Shown: positions 1 through 7,048 of the stretch, one piece after another | Layout: each line of letters starts with the position of its first letter | Position numbering within the stretch: the stretch's first letter is position 1 | Notes under the pieces: model-generated | Told to the model about the DNA's origin: nothing | The model's input: the letters and a program-made list of their open reading frames with translations, nothing else | Databases searched by the model: none | Assembly (NCBI GenBank): GCA_002171085.1 | Contig: NHGV01000007.1 | Location: forward strand, 58,381-65,749 | Direction of reading: 5' to 3' | Source: Pelagibacteraceae bacterium TMED146 | GTDB taxonomy: Bacteria; Pseudomonadota; Alphaproteobacteria; Pelagibacterales; Pelagibacteraceae | Length of the DNA stretch: 7,369 nucleotides | Position numbers and translations under genes: made by a program

Positions 1-1146
1 AATAGTTGCTCAGTCACAAATGAAGCAAAAAAAAAAGTTATTGACGATATAAGAAAATTTAAAAAAAAATATCCTAATAAAAAAATAATAGTGACGGGTT
101 GCGCATCTCAAATAGATAGTAAAACTTTTCTTAACATGAGCGAAGTTGATCATGTAATTGGCAATCAAGAAAAAATGGAGTTTGAAACATTTTTAAAAAT
201 TTCAAATGAAAAAATAACAAACAAGATATCGGATATTATGGAGCTTAAAACAATAGCTCCTCAGTTTATTGAAAGTTTTGAAAATCATTCGAGGGCTTTT
301 ATACAAATTCAAAATGGCTGTGATCATAGATGCACATTTTGTACAATTCCTTATGGCAGAGGAAATTCAAGAAGTCTGCCAATTAATAATATTATAGAGC
401 AAATTAAAATGCTTAATGAAAAAGGCTTTAATGAAATCATTCTTACTGGTGTTGATTTAACCTCATACGGTCCTGATCTAGATGAAAAAGTAAATTTAGG
501 AAAACTTGTTGAAGCAATCTTAAAAAATAATAAAGAACTAAAAAGACTTAGATTATCATCTTTGGACTCTATAGAAATTGATAGCTTATTATTTGAAATT
601 CTTTCATCAGAAAAAAGAGTTATGCCTCATTTTCATTTATCAATGCAATCAGGTGATAATATGATTTTGAAAAGAATGAAAAGAAGGCATCAAAGGAAGG
701 ATGCTATAGACTTTTGCAACAAAATAAAATTAGCACGTCCAGAAGTAATATTTGGAGCAGATTTAATTGCTGGTTTTCCTACAGAAACAGAAGGGATGTT
801 TCATAATACTTTAAAAATTATTGATGAATGTGATTTAACACTCTTGCATATTTTTCCTTTTTCTCCAATGGAGAAAGCGCCAGCTTCTAAAATGCCTCAA
901 GTTCCTAAAAATATAATTAAAGAACGAGCAAAAATTCTAAGAGAAAAGGGTCAATTAAAAATGAAAGATAAATTTAAAGATACTGTAGGGAAAACTTTAA
1001 ATGTGCTTACTGAAAAAAATTCTTTTGGTTATTCAGAAAATTACTTAAAGGTAAAAATATCTAGTAAAAATTCTTTAAAAGAAGGTCAAATAATACCTGC
1101 TCAAATTACGGGGTACAATCCTAATCACCTCGAGGCAACAATATAA
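1..1146 (+). CDS. mtaB: tRNA t6A37 methylthiotransferase MtaB (5' end cut by window edge)
   Basis: This radical-SAM enzyme adds a methylthio group to N6-threonylcarbamoyladenosine at position 37 of ANN-decoding tRNAs, giving ms2t6A. The reading frame is open from base 1, so the gene starts before the window; a GTG at 91 is internal, because the conserved N-terminal motif NSCSVTNEA lies at partial residues 1-9. Two of the three auxiliary-cluster cysteines are visible (residues 3 and 34); the first would be upstream. The radical-SAM cluster motif CxxxCxxC is C107, C111 and C114 in GCDHRCTFCTIPYGRG, wording typical of MtaB rather than MiaB or RimO. Further family blocks are HLSMQSG (about 212-218) and GADLIAGFPTE (about 252-262), followed by a TRAM-like tail from about 328. 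The 381 visible residues suggest roughly 30-40 are missing. It ends 5 bases before ftsY, the usual alphaproteobacterial neighbour. Confidence 0.93.
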   Translation, partial: NSCSVTNEAKKKVIDDIRKFKKKYPNKKIIVTGCASQIDSKTFLNMSEVDHVIGNQEKMEFETFLKISNEKITNKISDIMELKTIAPQFIESFENHSRAFIQIQNGCDHRCTFCTIPYGRGNSRSLPINNIIEQIKMLNEKGFNEIILTGVDLTSYGPDLDEKVNLGKLVEAILKNNKELKRLRLSSLDSIEIDSLLFEILSSEKRVMPHFHLSMQSGDNMILKRMKRRHQRKDAIDFCNKIKLARPEVIFGADLIAGFPTETEGMFHNTLKIIDECDLTLLHIFPFSPMEKAPASKMPQVPKNIIKERAKILREKGQLKMKDKFKDTVGKTLNVLTEKNSFGYSENYLKVKISSKNSLKEGQIIPAQITGYNPNHLEATI

Positions 1147-1151
1147 GTCTA

Positions 1152-2069
1152 ATGCAAATTTTTAAAAAAATTTCTGAGGGATTAAAAAAAACATCAAAAA
1201 ATTTTGGTAACGGAATCAATGATATTTTTAATAAATCAAAACCATCAAATGAAATTCTCCAAGATCTTGAGGACTTTATGATCTCTTCAGATATTGGTCT
1301 TCCTTTAACTGAAAAAATTATTCAAAATATTAAAAATAAAAAATTTAGTGATGAAGAGTTAAACCAAAAAAATTTTTTAGAAATTTTAACCAATGAAATG
1401 CTAGAAATTTTAGAGCCTGTTGAAGAAAATATTTTTAACAAATCAAATGGACTTAAAACAATTTTAGTGTGTGGCGTTAATGGAACTGGAAAAACTACAA
1501 CTATTGGAAAACTTTGTAAAATTTTAAAAGATAATAATTCTAAGGTAATTGTAGGTGCTGCAGATACTTTTAGAGCAGCTGCAATTGAACAATTAGATAA
1601 TTGGTGTCAAAAAAATTCTATAGATATAGAAAAATCTGATCCTGGTACTGATCCGGCTGCAGTTGCTTTCAAAACTTTGGAAAAAGCAAGGCAAAATAAT
1701 TATGATTACTGTATAATTGATACAGCTGGTAGATTGCATAACAAAAAAAATCTTATGGATGAATTTTCAAAAATCATAAGAGTAATGAAAAAAATTGACG
1801 AGAACGCACCAGAAAAAACAATTATTGTCCTTGATGCAACTACGGGGCAAAATGCTCTCAAACAAATTGAAGAATTTAACAAAATTTATAAACTCTCTGG
1901 TTTAATCATGACTAAATTAGATGGAACAGCTAAAGGTGGTGTTTTGCTGTCTATTACTGAAAAATATAAATTACCTATATATGCAATTGGTGTTGGGGAA
2001 AAAGCGGATGACCTCCAGCCTTTTGTGGCAAAAGATTTCATAAAAGCCTTTTTGGCAAAGAATAATTAA
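1152..2069 (+). CDS. ftsY: signal recognition particle receptor FtsY
   Basis: FtsY is the SRP receptor GTPase that docks ribosome-nascent chain-SRP complexes at the inner membrane for delivery to SecYEG. All SRP-GTPase motifs are intact: P-loop GVNGTGKT (108-115), DTFRAAA (138-144), DTAGR (190-194), DATTGQNA (228-235), TKLDGTAKGG (254-263) and the closing loop GVGEKADDL (280-288). The N-domain four-helix bundle fills about 1-95. At 305 residues the protein lacks the long acidic A domain of E. coli FtsY; the short form is common in other bacteria. The ATG is supported by the conserved start of the N domain (MQIFKKISEGLKKTSKNF), an amphipathic helix likely to touch the membrane. The nearest Shine-Dalgarno-like string, GAGG at 1132-1135, is 16 bases upstream, so translation probably depends on coupling to mtaB. 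Confidence 0.97.
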   Translation: MQIFKKISEGLKKTSKNFGNGINDIFNKSKPSNEILQDLEDFMISSDIGLPLTEKIIQNIKNKKFSDEELNQKNFLEILTNEMLEILEPVEENIFNKSNGLKTILVCGVNGTGKTTTIGKLCKILKDNNSKVIVGAADTFRAAAIEQLDNWCQKNSIDIEKSDPGTDPAAVAFKTLEKARQNNYDYCIIDTAGRLHNKKNLMDEFSKIIRVMKKIDENAPEKTIIVLDATTGQNALKQIEEFNKIYKLSGLIMTKLDGTAKGGVLLSITEKYKLPIYAIGVGEKADDLQPFVAKDFIKAFLAKNN

Positions 2070-2070
2070 A

Positions 2071-2412
2071 ATGAAAAAAGAAATCACATATGAGGATTAT
2101 GACAAAATTCAAATATGTGTCGGAACAATTTTAGAAGCATCAATTAACGAAAAAGCTAGAAAACCTGCCTACGTTTTAAAAATTGATTTTGGAGAAAAAA
2201 TAGGAATAAAAACTTCTTCTGCACAAATTACAAGCTACTATAAAACGAATGAATTAATTAATAAGCAAGTCATGGCAGTTTGTAACTTTCCACCAAGAAA
2301 TATAGCTGGAATTAATTCAGAAGTTTTAATACTTGGTGCAATAGAAGATGATGGTAAAGTCGTACTATTTCATCCGTCTCAAAAAGTGAGGAATGGCCTA
2401 CCTATCGCTTAG
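2071..2412 (+). CDS. csaA: CsaA-type tRNA-binding protein (OB fold)
   Basis: This 113-residue protein is a stand-alone tRNA-binding OB-fold domain, the module also found in Arc1p, the MetRS C-terminus and PheT. Family hallmarks are visible: an IQICVGTI start of the OB fold (about 13-20), ARKPAYVLKIDFG (about 29-41), KTSSAQIT (about 47-54) and NFPPRNIAGINSEVLILGA (about 72-90), ending with a VRNGLPIA tail. Length matches CsaA (about 110 residues), which is a homodimer in characterised cases. In Bacillus subtilis CsaA has been described as an export-related chaperone with affinity for SecA and preproteins, while structural work supports tRNA binding; the cellular role here is not settled. The ATG lies one base after the ftsY stop with no clear Shine-Dalgarno, so translation is probably coupled. 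The 3' end overlaps the convergent hydrolase gene by 11 bases. Confidence 0.9.
   Translation: MKKEITYEDYDKIQICVGTILEASINEKARKPAYVLKIDFGEKIGIKTSSAQITSYYKTNELINKQVMAVCNFPPRNIAGINSEVLILGAIEDDGKVVLFHPSQKVRNGLPIA
2402..2412. other. convergent 3' overlap of csaA and the alpha/beta hydrolase gene
   Basis: The plus-strand csaA stop (TAG, 2410-2412) and the minus-strand hydrolase stop (TAG read on the minus strand, 2404-2402) cross over by 11 bases, so the last codons of each gene serve as the tail of the other. No GC-rich hairpin followed by a T-run is visible on either strand here. The only local inverted repeat is CTTAG/CTAAG (2408-2419), too short and too tight a loop to be a credible terminator. 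Transcripts of the two operons should therefore overlap or end inside the opposing gene. Confidence 0.85.
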
Positions 2413-3208
2413 CACTAAGATTTAAAAAACTTTTTAATGCATTAACCATATTTTGATCATAAGCCATCATATGATTATCAAAAGTTGGGAAATATGAATA
2501 CTTCGGTTCATTAGCATTATCATAGATTTTTTTGCCCATATAATAAGGGACAAGTGTATCAGCTTTTCCATGTAATACTAAAATAGGAGAATTAATTTTT
2601 TTAATTTTTTTTATGGAGTTATAACGGTCTCTTTGTAGAAGACTTACAGGGATAAAAGGATAAAATCTTTTTCCCATATCAACCATAGAAGTATAGGGCG
2701 ACTCTAATATTACCCCTGAAAAGTTATCTTTACTTGCAAGTTCTACCGCAATGCCTGTTCCTAAAGATTCTCCATAGAGAATAATATCTTTCTTACTAAT
2801 TCCTTTATTTTGAAGCCATTCAACAGCCTTTTTTGCATCTTGGTACAAACCTCTCTCAGTAGGTTTGCCGTTATTACCACTAAAACCTCTCCATGAAATA
2901 ATTAAAAAGTTTACATCAATTTCACTAAATTTATTCAATTTATAAACTCTTGCACTCAGTTCTCCGGCGTTTCCATGAAAAAATAATACAGTTTTTTTAT
3001 TTTCTGGCTTAAAACTAAACCAAGATCTTAATTGAATATTTTTTTCTGAAGGAATGAATATTTCTTCATATTCAAATGTAGCAGGGACTGGATCTAAATT
3101 TTTAACATTTGGATGATACATAAAAGTTCTTTGAAACAAGAACATAAATAATAAGATTGAAAGATATGATAATAAGCCTAGTAAAAAAAAATATTTTATC
3201 ATTTTCAT
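2402..3208 (-). CDS. membrane-anchored alpha/beta hydrolase (BEM46/ABHD13-like)
   Basis: This 268-residue serine hydrolase has one N-terminal hydrophobic helix (about 5-26) that acts as a signal anchor or uncleaved signal. The rest is an alpha/beta-hydrolase fold. The oxyanion-hole motif is HGNAG (78-82), the nucleophile elbow is GESLG with Ser148, and the acid and base are most likely Asp217 (in LHGKAD) and His246 (in FDNHMM). The SWRGFSGNNGKPTERGLYQDA-type block (from about 105) and the ILESPYTS stretch (168-174) are typical of the BEM46/ABHD13 group, whose bacterial substrates are mostly unknown; an acyl ester or thioester is a guess. The start ATG overlaps the upstream EamA stop as ATGA (3208-3205), the classic coupled arrangement. 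A second in-frame ATG two codons on (3202) is an alternative. No Shine-Dalgarno is visible. It is the last gene of the minus-strand operon. Confidence 0.87.
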   Translation of the reverse strand: MKMIKYFFLLGLLSYLSILLFMFLFQRTFMYHPNVKNLDPVPATFEYEEIFIPSEKNIQLRSWFSFKPENKKTVLFFHGNAGELSARVYKLNKFSEIDVNFLIISWRGFSGNNGKPTERGLYQDAKKAVEWLQNKGISKKDIILYGESLGTGIAVELASKDNFSGVILESPYTSMVDMGKRFYPFIPVSLLQRDRYNSIKKIKKINSPILVLHGKADTLVPYYMGKKIYDNANEPKYSYFPTFDNHMMAYDQNMVNALKSFLNLSAKR

Positions 3209-4110
3209 TTATATTTTTTTTTAGCTAAAAATATTCCTAATAAAACCATTAAAGCACCATAAAAATGAAAATGAACAAGATTTTCTGAAAACAAAACCAT
3301 TCCATAAATTGATCCATAAATCGGCATCAAATAAACTGTCAGTCCAGCAATTGAGGCACCAACTACCTGTTGCAATTTTGTATACATCAAAAAAGCAATA
3401 ATTCCTGGAAATAAAGCAGCAACTAATGAAAACTCTAAATATATCGTATCGAATTTGGTTGGCAAAAAATACAAATGCTCAACAATAAAAAGGGGGGCTA
3501 AAATAATTGATCCAATAAAGCTCATTAAAGTAAATCTCTCTATAATGCTGAATTTGCTTTTCCAATTTATTAAAAAAATTGAAAATAATGACCACGAAAT
3601 AGCTGCACCGAAAATCCAAAGATCTCCTGTAGTAAAGTTTAAATTTACAAAATTATTAAAATTACCCTTAAAGATAATAAATGAAACTCCCAACAAACTT
3701 AATATAACCCCACTATATTGGAAAATTTTTAATCTCTCTTTGTAAATATAAGCCGATAACAAAACGATAAAAATTGGAGACAAAGCATAAATAATTGACA
3801 TATTTGTAACTGTAGTAGTTAACCCGGAAATATAAGGAAGTGCACCACACCCCACATAACCTGTGGATGCCAAAAAAGTAAGTTTCCAGAACTCTTCTTT
3901 AAAATATTTTTTTTTCTTAAAAATAGATTGATAAATAAATGGAAATATAATCAAAAAAACTAATAGCCATCTTGAGAAAGCTAAAGAAATTGGCGGAATA
4001 TTACCTAATGCTCCACGAGCAATAGCAATATTGCTAGTCATAAAAATAGGTTGAATAAACAATAATGAAAATTGAAAAAAAGACGAAATGTTCTTTTTTT
4101 TATTTTTCAA
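3205..4110 (-). CDS. EamA/DMT-superfamily transporter, apparent TTG start
   Basis: This 301-residue protein shows ten hydrophobic segments arranged as two EamA repeats (about 12-147 and 162-297), the layout of drug/metabolite transporters such as RhtA, YdcZ-like and RarD-like exporters. The fourth segment of the first repeat (NMSIIYALSPIFIVLLSAYI, about 103-122), followed by a KERLKIFQYSGV block with a conserved Glu, is typical. The substrate cannot be read from sequence; amino acids, nucleosides or other small metabolites are known for relatives. The only start that keeps helix 1 whole is a TTG at 4110-4108; the first ATG is codon 24, inside helix 1. No Shine-Dalgarno precedes it. The TTG lies 9 bases after the stop of the small membrane protein gene and in the same frame, so only the TAA at 4122-4120 separates the two. 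A coupled start is likely. Confidence 0.88.
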   Translation of the reverse strand: MKNKKKNISSFFQFSLLFIQPIFMTSNIAIARGALGNIPPISLAFSRWLLVFLIIFPFIYQSIFKKKKYFKEEFWKLTFLASTGYVGCGALPYISGLTTTVTNMSIIYALSPIFIVLLSAYIYKERLKIFQYSGVILSLLGVSFIIFKGNFNNFVNLNFTTGDLWIFGAAISWSLFSIFLINWKSKFSIIERFTLMSFIGSIILAPLFIVEHLYFLPTKFDTIYLEFSLVAALFPGIIAFLMYTKLQQVVGASIAGLTVYLMPIYGSIYGMVLFSENLVHFHFYGALMVLLGIFLAKKKYK

Positions 4111-4119
4111 TTTAAAAAA

Positions 4120-4344
4120 TTATTTTTTTTTAAGAAATTTTTTTGTCATTGTATCTACAATATGAATATCAAAAATCTCTAAAACTTCGATCATCATCAT
4201 AAAAATTGCAGCACCCATGATTATCCATACTGGCAAAATATCAAAAAAAGTAATCATGTTCGAGGCATTCAAAGTAATGGTTACGCCTAATAAAAAAATT
4301 ATCGTTAAACCTGTTCCTAGAATTGCAGCTATTTTATTAATCAT
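4120..4344 (-). CDS. small two-helix membrane protein, function unknown
   Basis: I do not recognise this 74-residue protein. It has two hydrophobic segments (about 5-25 and 34-55), the second with a run of Met residues (MMM, 49-51). A short amphipathic stretch carrying Glu and Asp (MIEVLEIFDIHIVD) follows, and the tail is strongly basic (KKFLKKK, 68-74). By the positive-inside rule the C-terminus should be cytoplasmic, which puts both ends inside. It is very likely real: a strong Shine-Dalgarno lies six bases before the ATG, it overlaps the amidase by 8 bases, and it sits within a continuous operon. A role as an accessory of the TRAP transporter or the amidase is possible from position only. 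The C-terminus is encoded across a run of nine A residues just before the stop, so a sequencing indel could alter its last few residues. Confidence 0.78.
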   Translation of the reverse strand: MINKIAAILGTGLTIIFLLGVTITLNASNMITFFDILPVWIIMGAAIFMMMIEVLEIFDIHIVDTMTKKFLKKK

Positions 4345-5677
4345 TATTATCTCCTTTTACTTTATTAATTAACCAATTGGAAGTTCTCAATAACCTTGAA
4401 TCGTCAAACTTTTCTCCAACAATTTGAATTCCCAGAGGCATTCCATTTTCTCCCACGAGCAAAGGTAAAGATAAAGCAGGCATACCCAGATAAGTCCAAA
4501 TAGTACAAAATTCTGGACTACCAGTTTGTTTTAAAGTTTTTGGTGCAACGCCTGTAGTAGCTGGCGTTAAAACTGCATGATAGTCTTGGAATGTCTCTTG
4601 AAACAATTTGTAGAAATAATTTCTATTCTCATAAGCCTCAACATACTCACTTGATTTATATTTTAATCCTCTTTCAATTGCCTCAACTAGTTTTTTTCCT
4701 AATTTATTTTTAGATTTTTTATAATAGTCTGAAAATGCATAAGCCATGTCTGTTTCATGAATGATTTGATGATATTTAAAAATATCTTCAAAGTATGAGG
4801 GAGCATCAACAATTTCTATATTTTTTTTATATATTTTTAAAAATGCTTCAAAACTTTTTACTGCATCTTTATCCATATTTTTCCATTTTGAAGTTTTAAT
4901 AAAAACAAAATTTGGATCAAACGGAGGATCTTCTTTACAAACTTCAGTAATATTAGAAATAGAATAAGGTATGGTTGATGAGTCATTTAAATCATGTCTG
5001 ACTATCTCTTTTGTAATCAAAGCAATATCTTCAATATGTCTAGCAAAAACACCAACGTGATCTAATAAATGAGACTGTTTTAAAACTCCGTTTCTTGATA
5101 CCAAACCATAAGTAGGTTTATAGCCTATAACTCCACAATACGATGCTGGACGAAGAACTGAGCCATTTGTCTGTGAACCGATAGCAACAGGACACATATA
5201 TGATGCAACTGCAGCCGCTGAACCGCTGGATGATCCACCTGGCGTTCTTTGTTCATCATGAGGGTTGGTGGTTTTTCCTGGATCAAAATATGCAAACTCA
5301 GTAGTCACTGTTTTACCCATAATTAGAGCACCAGAGTTTCTTAAAAAGCTTACTACTGACGCATCATTTTTAGTATGAACTCCTGAAACTAAATTAGTTC
5401 CACACCTTGTTGGCATATCATTTGTGCCAAAAATATCTTTGATCCCGATTGGTAAACCATGAAGAGGTCCAATTGGTCTTCCAATGTTTTTATAATCATC
5501 TGCCTCACTAGCCTTATGCAAAATAAAATCTTTATCAAAATGTTCCCAGGCTTTCACAGTTTCTTCAAATTCTCCAATTCTATTTGCAAAACTTTGTAGA
5601 ACTTGTTCTGATTTTAAATCACCAGACTGTAACCCTTTTGCAATCTCAGTTGCTGATAAAAAACAAAGTTCTTTCAT
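4337..5677 (-). CDS. amidase-signature family hydrolase
   Basis: This 446-residue enzyme hydrolyses a carboxamide bond with the Ser-cisSer-Lys triad of the amidase-signature family. The triad is readable: Lys80 in HGLPIGIKD, cis-Ser149 in PGGSSSGSAAAVA, and nucleophile Ser173 in GSQTNGSVLRPASYCGV. The triad spacings (69 and 24 residues) match those known for malonamidase E2 (Lys62, Ser131, Ser155). The Gln in GSQT, where GatA has Asp (GSDTGGS), argues against GatA of the aminoacyl-tRNA amidotransferase, and no gatB or gatC is adjacent. No signal peptide is seen, so it should be cytoplasmic. The C-terminal half is divergent and sets substrate choice, which I cannot assign. The ATG is 8 bases after the dctM stop without a Shine-Dalgarno. 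Position in the TRAP operon suggests action on an imported amide or a product of it. Confidence 0.92.
   Translation of the reverse strand: MKELCFLSATEIAKGLQSGDLKSEQVLQSFANRIGEFEETVKAWEHFDKDFILHKASEADDYKNIGRPIGPLHGLPIGIKDIFGTNDMPTRCGTNLVSGVHTKNDASVVSFLRNSGALIMGKTVTTEFAYFDPGKTTNPHDEQRTPGGSSSGSAAAVASYMCPVAIGSQTNGSVLRPASYCGVIGYKPTYGLVSRNGVLKQSHLLDHVGVFARHIEDIALITKEIVRHDLNDSSTIPYSISNITEVCKEDPPFDPNFVFIKTSKWKNMDKDAVKSFEAFLKIYKKNIEIVDAPSYFEDIFKYHQIIHETDMAYAFSDYYKKSKNKLGKKLVEAIERGLKYKSSEYVEAYENRNYFYKLFQETFQDYHAVLTPATTGVAPKTLKQTGSPEFCTIWTYLGMPALSLPLLVGENGMPLGIQIVGEKFDDSRLLRTSNWLINKVKGDNND
4351..4358 (-). promoter_or_regulatory. strong Shine-Dalgarno for the 74-residue membrane protein
   Basis: Read on the minus strand this is AAAAGGAG, followed by a six-base ATAATA spacer and the ATG at 4344. 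It is the best ribosome binding site in the window and lies inside the last codons of the amidase (the codons for Lys-Gly-Asp). It fixes the start of the downstream gene and argues that the small frame is translated. Confidence 0.85.
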
Positions 5678-5685
5678 AAATTATA

Positions 5686-7047
5686 TTAGGCTGGGCCGAA
5701 TAAAGCGGTTGGCAACCATAATGCTAGGCCTGGAAAATTGTACATTATTACCATAGCTAGAATTACAATTGCTAAGAAAGGCATAATACCTTTGAATATA
5801 TCCATTAATTCAACATTGCTTTTTTGAACACCTTTTAAATAATACGCCGACATTGCCATCGGCGGAGTTAAAAATGAGGTTTGAAGATTTAAAGCTATTA
5901 ACATTGCAAAGAAATATGGATTTACTCCAAAAGTTTCTAATAAAGGTAAAAAAATTGGCACAAAGATAATTAATATCTCAGTCCATTCTAGTGGCCAGCC
6001 CAATAGGAAAATAATAATTTGAGTTATCACTAAAAACTGCCAAGGTTCTAGATCCATTGACTTAAAAAAATGTTCAAAAATCTCATGACCACCTAAATAC
6101 GAAAACACCGATGCAAAAGTCCAAGAGCCAATAAATAACCACATAATCATTGCAGATGTCTTTGCCGTTAAGAAAACAGATTCTTTAAAAGACTGCCATT
6201 TTAAAGTTTTATAAAAATAAGCCATGACTAAAGAACCAAAAGCTCCAACCGCTGCAGCTTCGGCTGGTGTTGCAATTCCTGCAAGAATAGTACCTAAAAC
6301 TAAAAGTATTAAAGTAAATAAAGGTAAAAATGATACAACAACTTCTTTTGCAATTACATTGCTTGGCGGTATCTCTTCGGCTTTTGGTTTCGGAGCTAAT
6401 TCTGGCTTCCACATTGCTAAACCAACTGCATATAAAATATATAAACTAGCGAGTAATAATCCTGGCAGCATCGCAGCTGCGAATAATCTAAGTGGAGATA
6501 GTTGAGCAATCACTGCGTAAACGATAAGCATAATACTTGGGGGTATTAAAATCCCAAGACAACCGCCCGAACAAATAATACCTGATGCAAATTTCTTGTC
6601 ATAACCTGCTTTAATCATTGCTGGCCACGCGAGTAGACCCATCAGAGTAACAACCGCACCAATGATACCTGTTGCAGTAGAAAATAAAGTACAAGTAACC
6701 AATGCTGCAACTGCCATTGAAGCTGGTAATCTGTGAGAAGCCAATCGAATTGCAAAGAATAATTTTGCTACAATTCCAGCTCTTTCTACCAAATAACCCA
6801 TGAATAAAAACAATGGTACTGCTGTAAGTACATGATTATCCATCACAGAATATGTATTTTGAACAACAAGATCAAAAATCCTGTTATCAAATATACTTTC
6901 CATTGTTTCTGGGTTCCAATAAGCAAAGTAGCCAAACCCAACACCCATTGCTAAAAGTGTAAAAGCAATTGGGAATCCAAGTAAAACGAAGAACAAGAAA
7001 ATGCACATCATAAATAGTGCTGTTTCTGGATTTGACATTCCAAACAT
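5686..7047 (-). CDS. dctM: TRAP transporter large permease subunit (DctM, FcbT3/TakP-type)
   Basis: This 453-residue inner-membrane protein is the large, ion-coupled translocation subunit of a tripartite ATP-independent periplasmic transporter, which imports organic acids and related solutes using a Na+ or H+ gradient. It is full length with about a dozen hydrophobic segments and the expected inverted-repeat signatures: GCLGILIPPSIMLIVYA (162-178) in the first half and TSFLTPPMAMSAYYLKG (390-406) in the second. GIATPAEAAAVGA (257-269) and GWPLEWTEILIIFVPIFLPL (350-369) are further landmarks. The PLEWTEI and LNLQTSFLTPPMAMS wording suggests the mannitol/chloroaromatic or alpha-keto-acid type of large permease, but the substrate is set by the missing binding protein. 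The ATG is backed by a GAAGGA ribosome binding site, and begins 1 base after the dctQ stop. A second ATG three codons on is a less likely start. Confidence 0.95.
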   Translation of the reverse strand: MFGMSNPETALFMMCIFLFFVLLGFPIAFTLLAMGVGFGYFAYWNPETMESIFDNRIFDLVVQNTYSVMDNHVLTAVPLFLFMGYLVERAGIVAKLFFAIRLASHRLPASMAVAALVTCTLFSTATGIIGAVVTLMGLLAWPAMIKAGYDKKFASGIICSGGCLGILIPPSIMLIVYAVIAQLSPLRLFAAAMLPGLLLASLYILYAVGLAMWKPELAPKPKAEEIPPSNVIAKEVVVSFLPLFTLILLVLGTILAGIATPAEAAAVGAFGSLVMAYFYKTLKWQSFKESVFLTAKTSAMIMWLFIGSWTFASVFSYLGGHEIFEHFFKSMDLEPWQFLVITQIIIFLLGWPLEWTEILIIFVPIFLPLLETFGVNPYFFAMLIALNLQTSFLTPPMAMSAYYLKGVQKSNVELMDIFKGIMPFLAIVILAMVIMYNFPGLALWLPTALFGPA

Positions 7048-7048
7048 T

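Noticed and set aside
91..1146. A GTG at position 91 as the start of the methylthiotransferase gene.
   Set aside because: The frame is open to base 1 and the conserved N-terminal motif NSCSVTNEA with a cluster cysteine lies upstream of 91, so the gene is cut by the window edge and does not start there.
1152..2069. The SRP-type GTPase as Ffh rather than FtsY.
   Set aside because: There is no Met-rich M domain after the GTPase domain, the protein ends right after the closing loop, and GVNGTGKTTTIGKL plus DATTGQNA are FtsY wording.
2434..2445. A perfect 12-base palindrome, TTAATGCATTAA.
   Set aside because: It lies in the coding end of the hydrolase, is AT-rich and expected by chance in such DNA, and has no loop or T-run to make a terminator.
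3455..3745. A 96-residue open frame on the plus strand.
   Set aside because: It lies wholly inside the EamA gene on the opposite strand, has no ribosome binding site, and shows no recognisable family; it is a shadow frame.
4337..5677. The amidase as GatA of the Asp/Glu-tRNA amidotransferase.
   Set aside because: The nucleophile block reads GSQTNGSVLRP rather than the GSDTGGS form of GatA, no gatB or gatC is adjacent, and the genomic setting is a transport operon.
6209..6505. Open frames on both strands (6209-6412 minus, 6224-6505 plus) within dctM.
   Set aside because: Both are covered by the well-supported dctM frame, and their proteins have unnatural composition (Ser/Cys/Phe-rich or Ala/Lys-rich low complexity) with no family signature.
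5686..7047. Higher GC content over the dctM region than over mtaB and ftsY, as a possible sign of transfer.
   Set aside because: The protein there is rich in Ala, Gly and Pro, which forces GC-rich codons, while the wobble positions remain mostly A or T; this does not need gene transfer to explain it.
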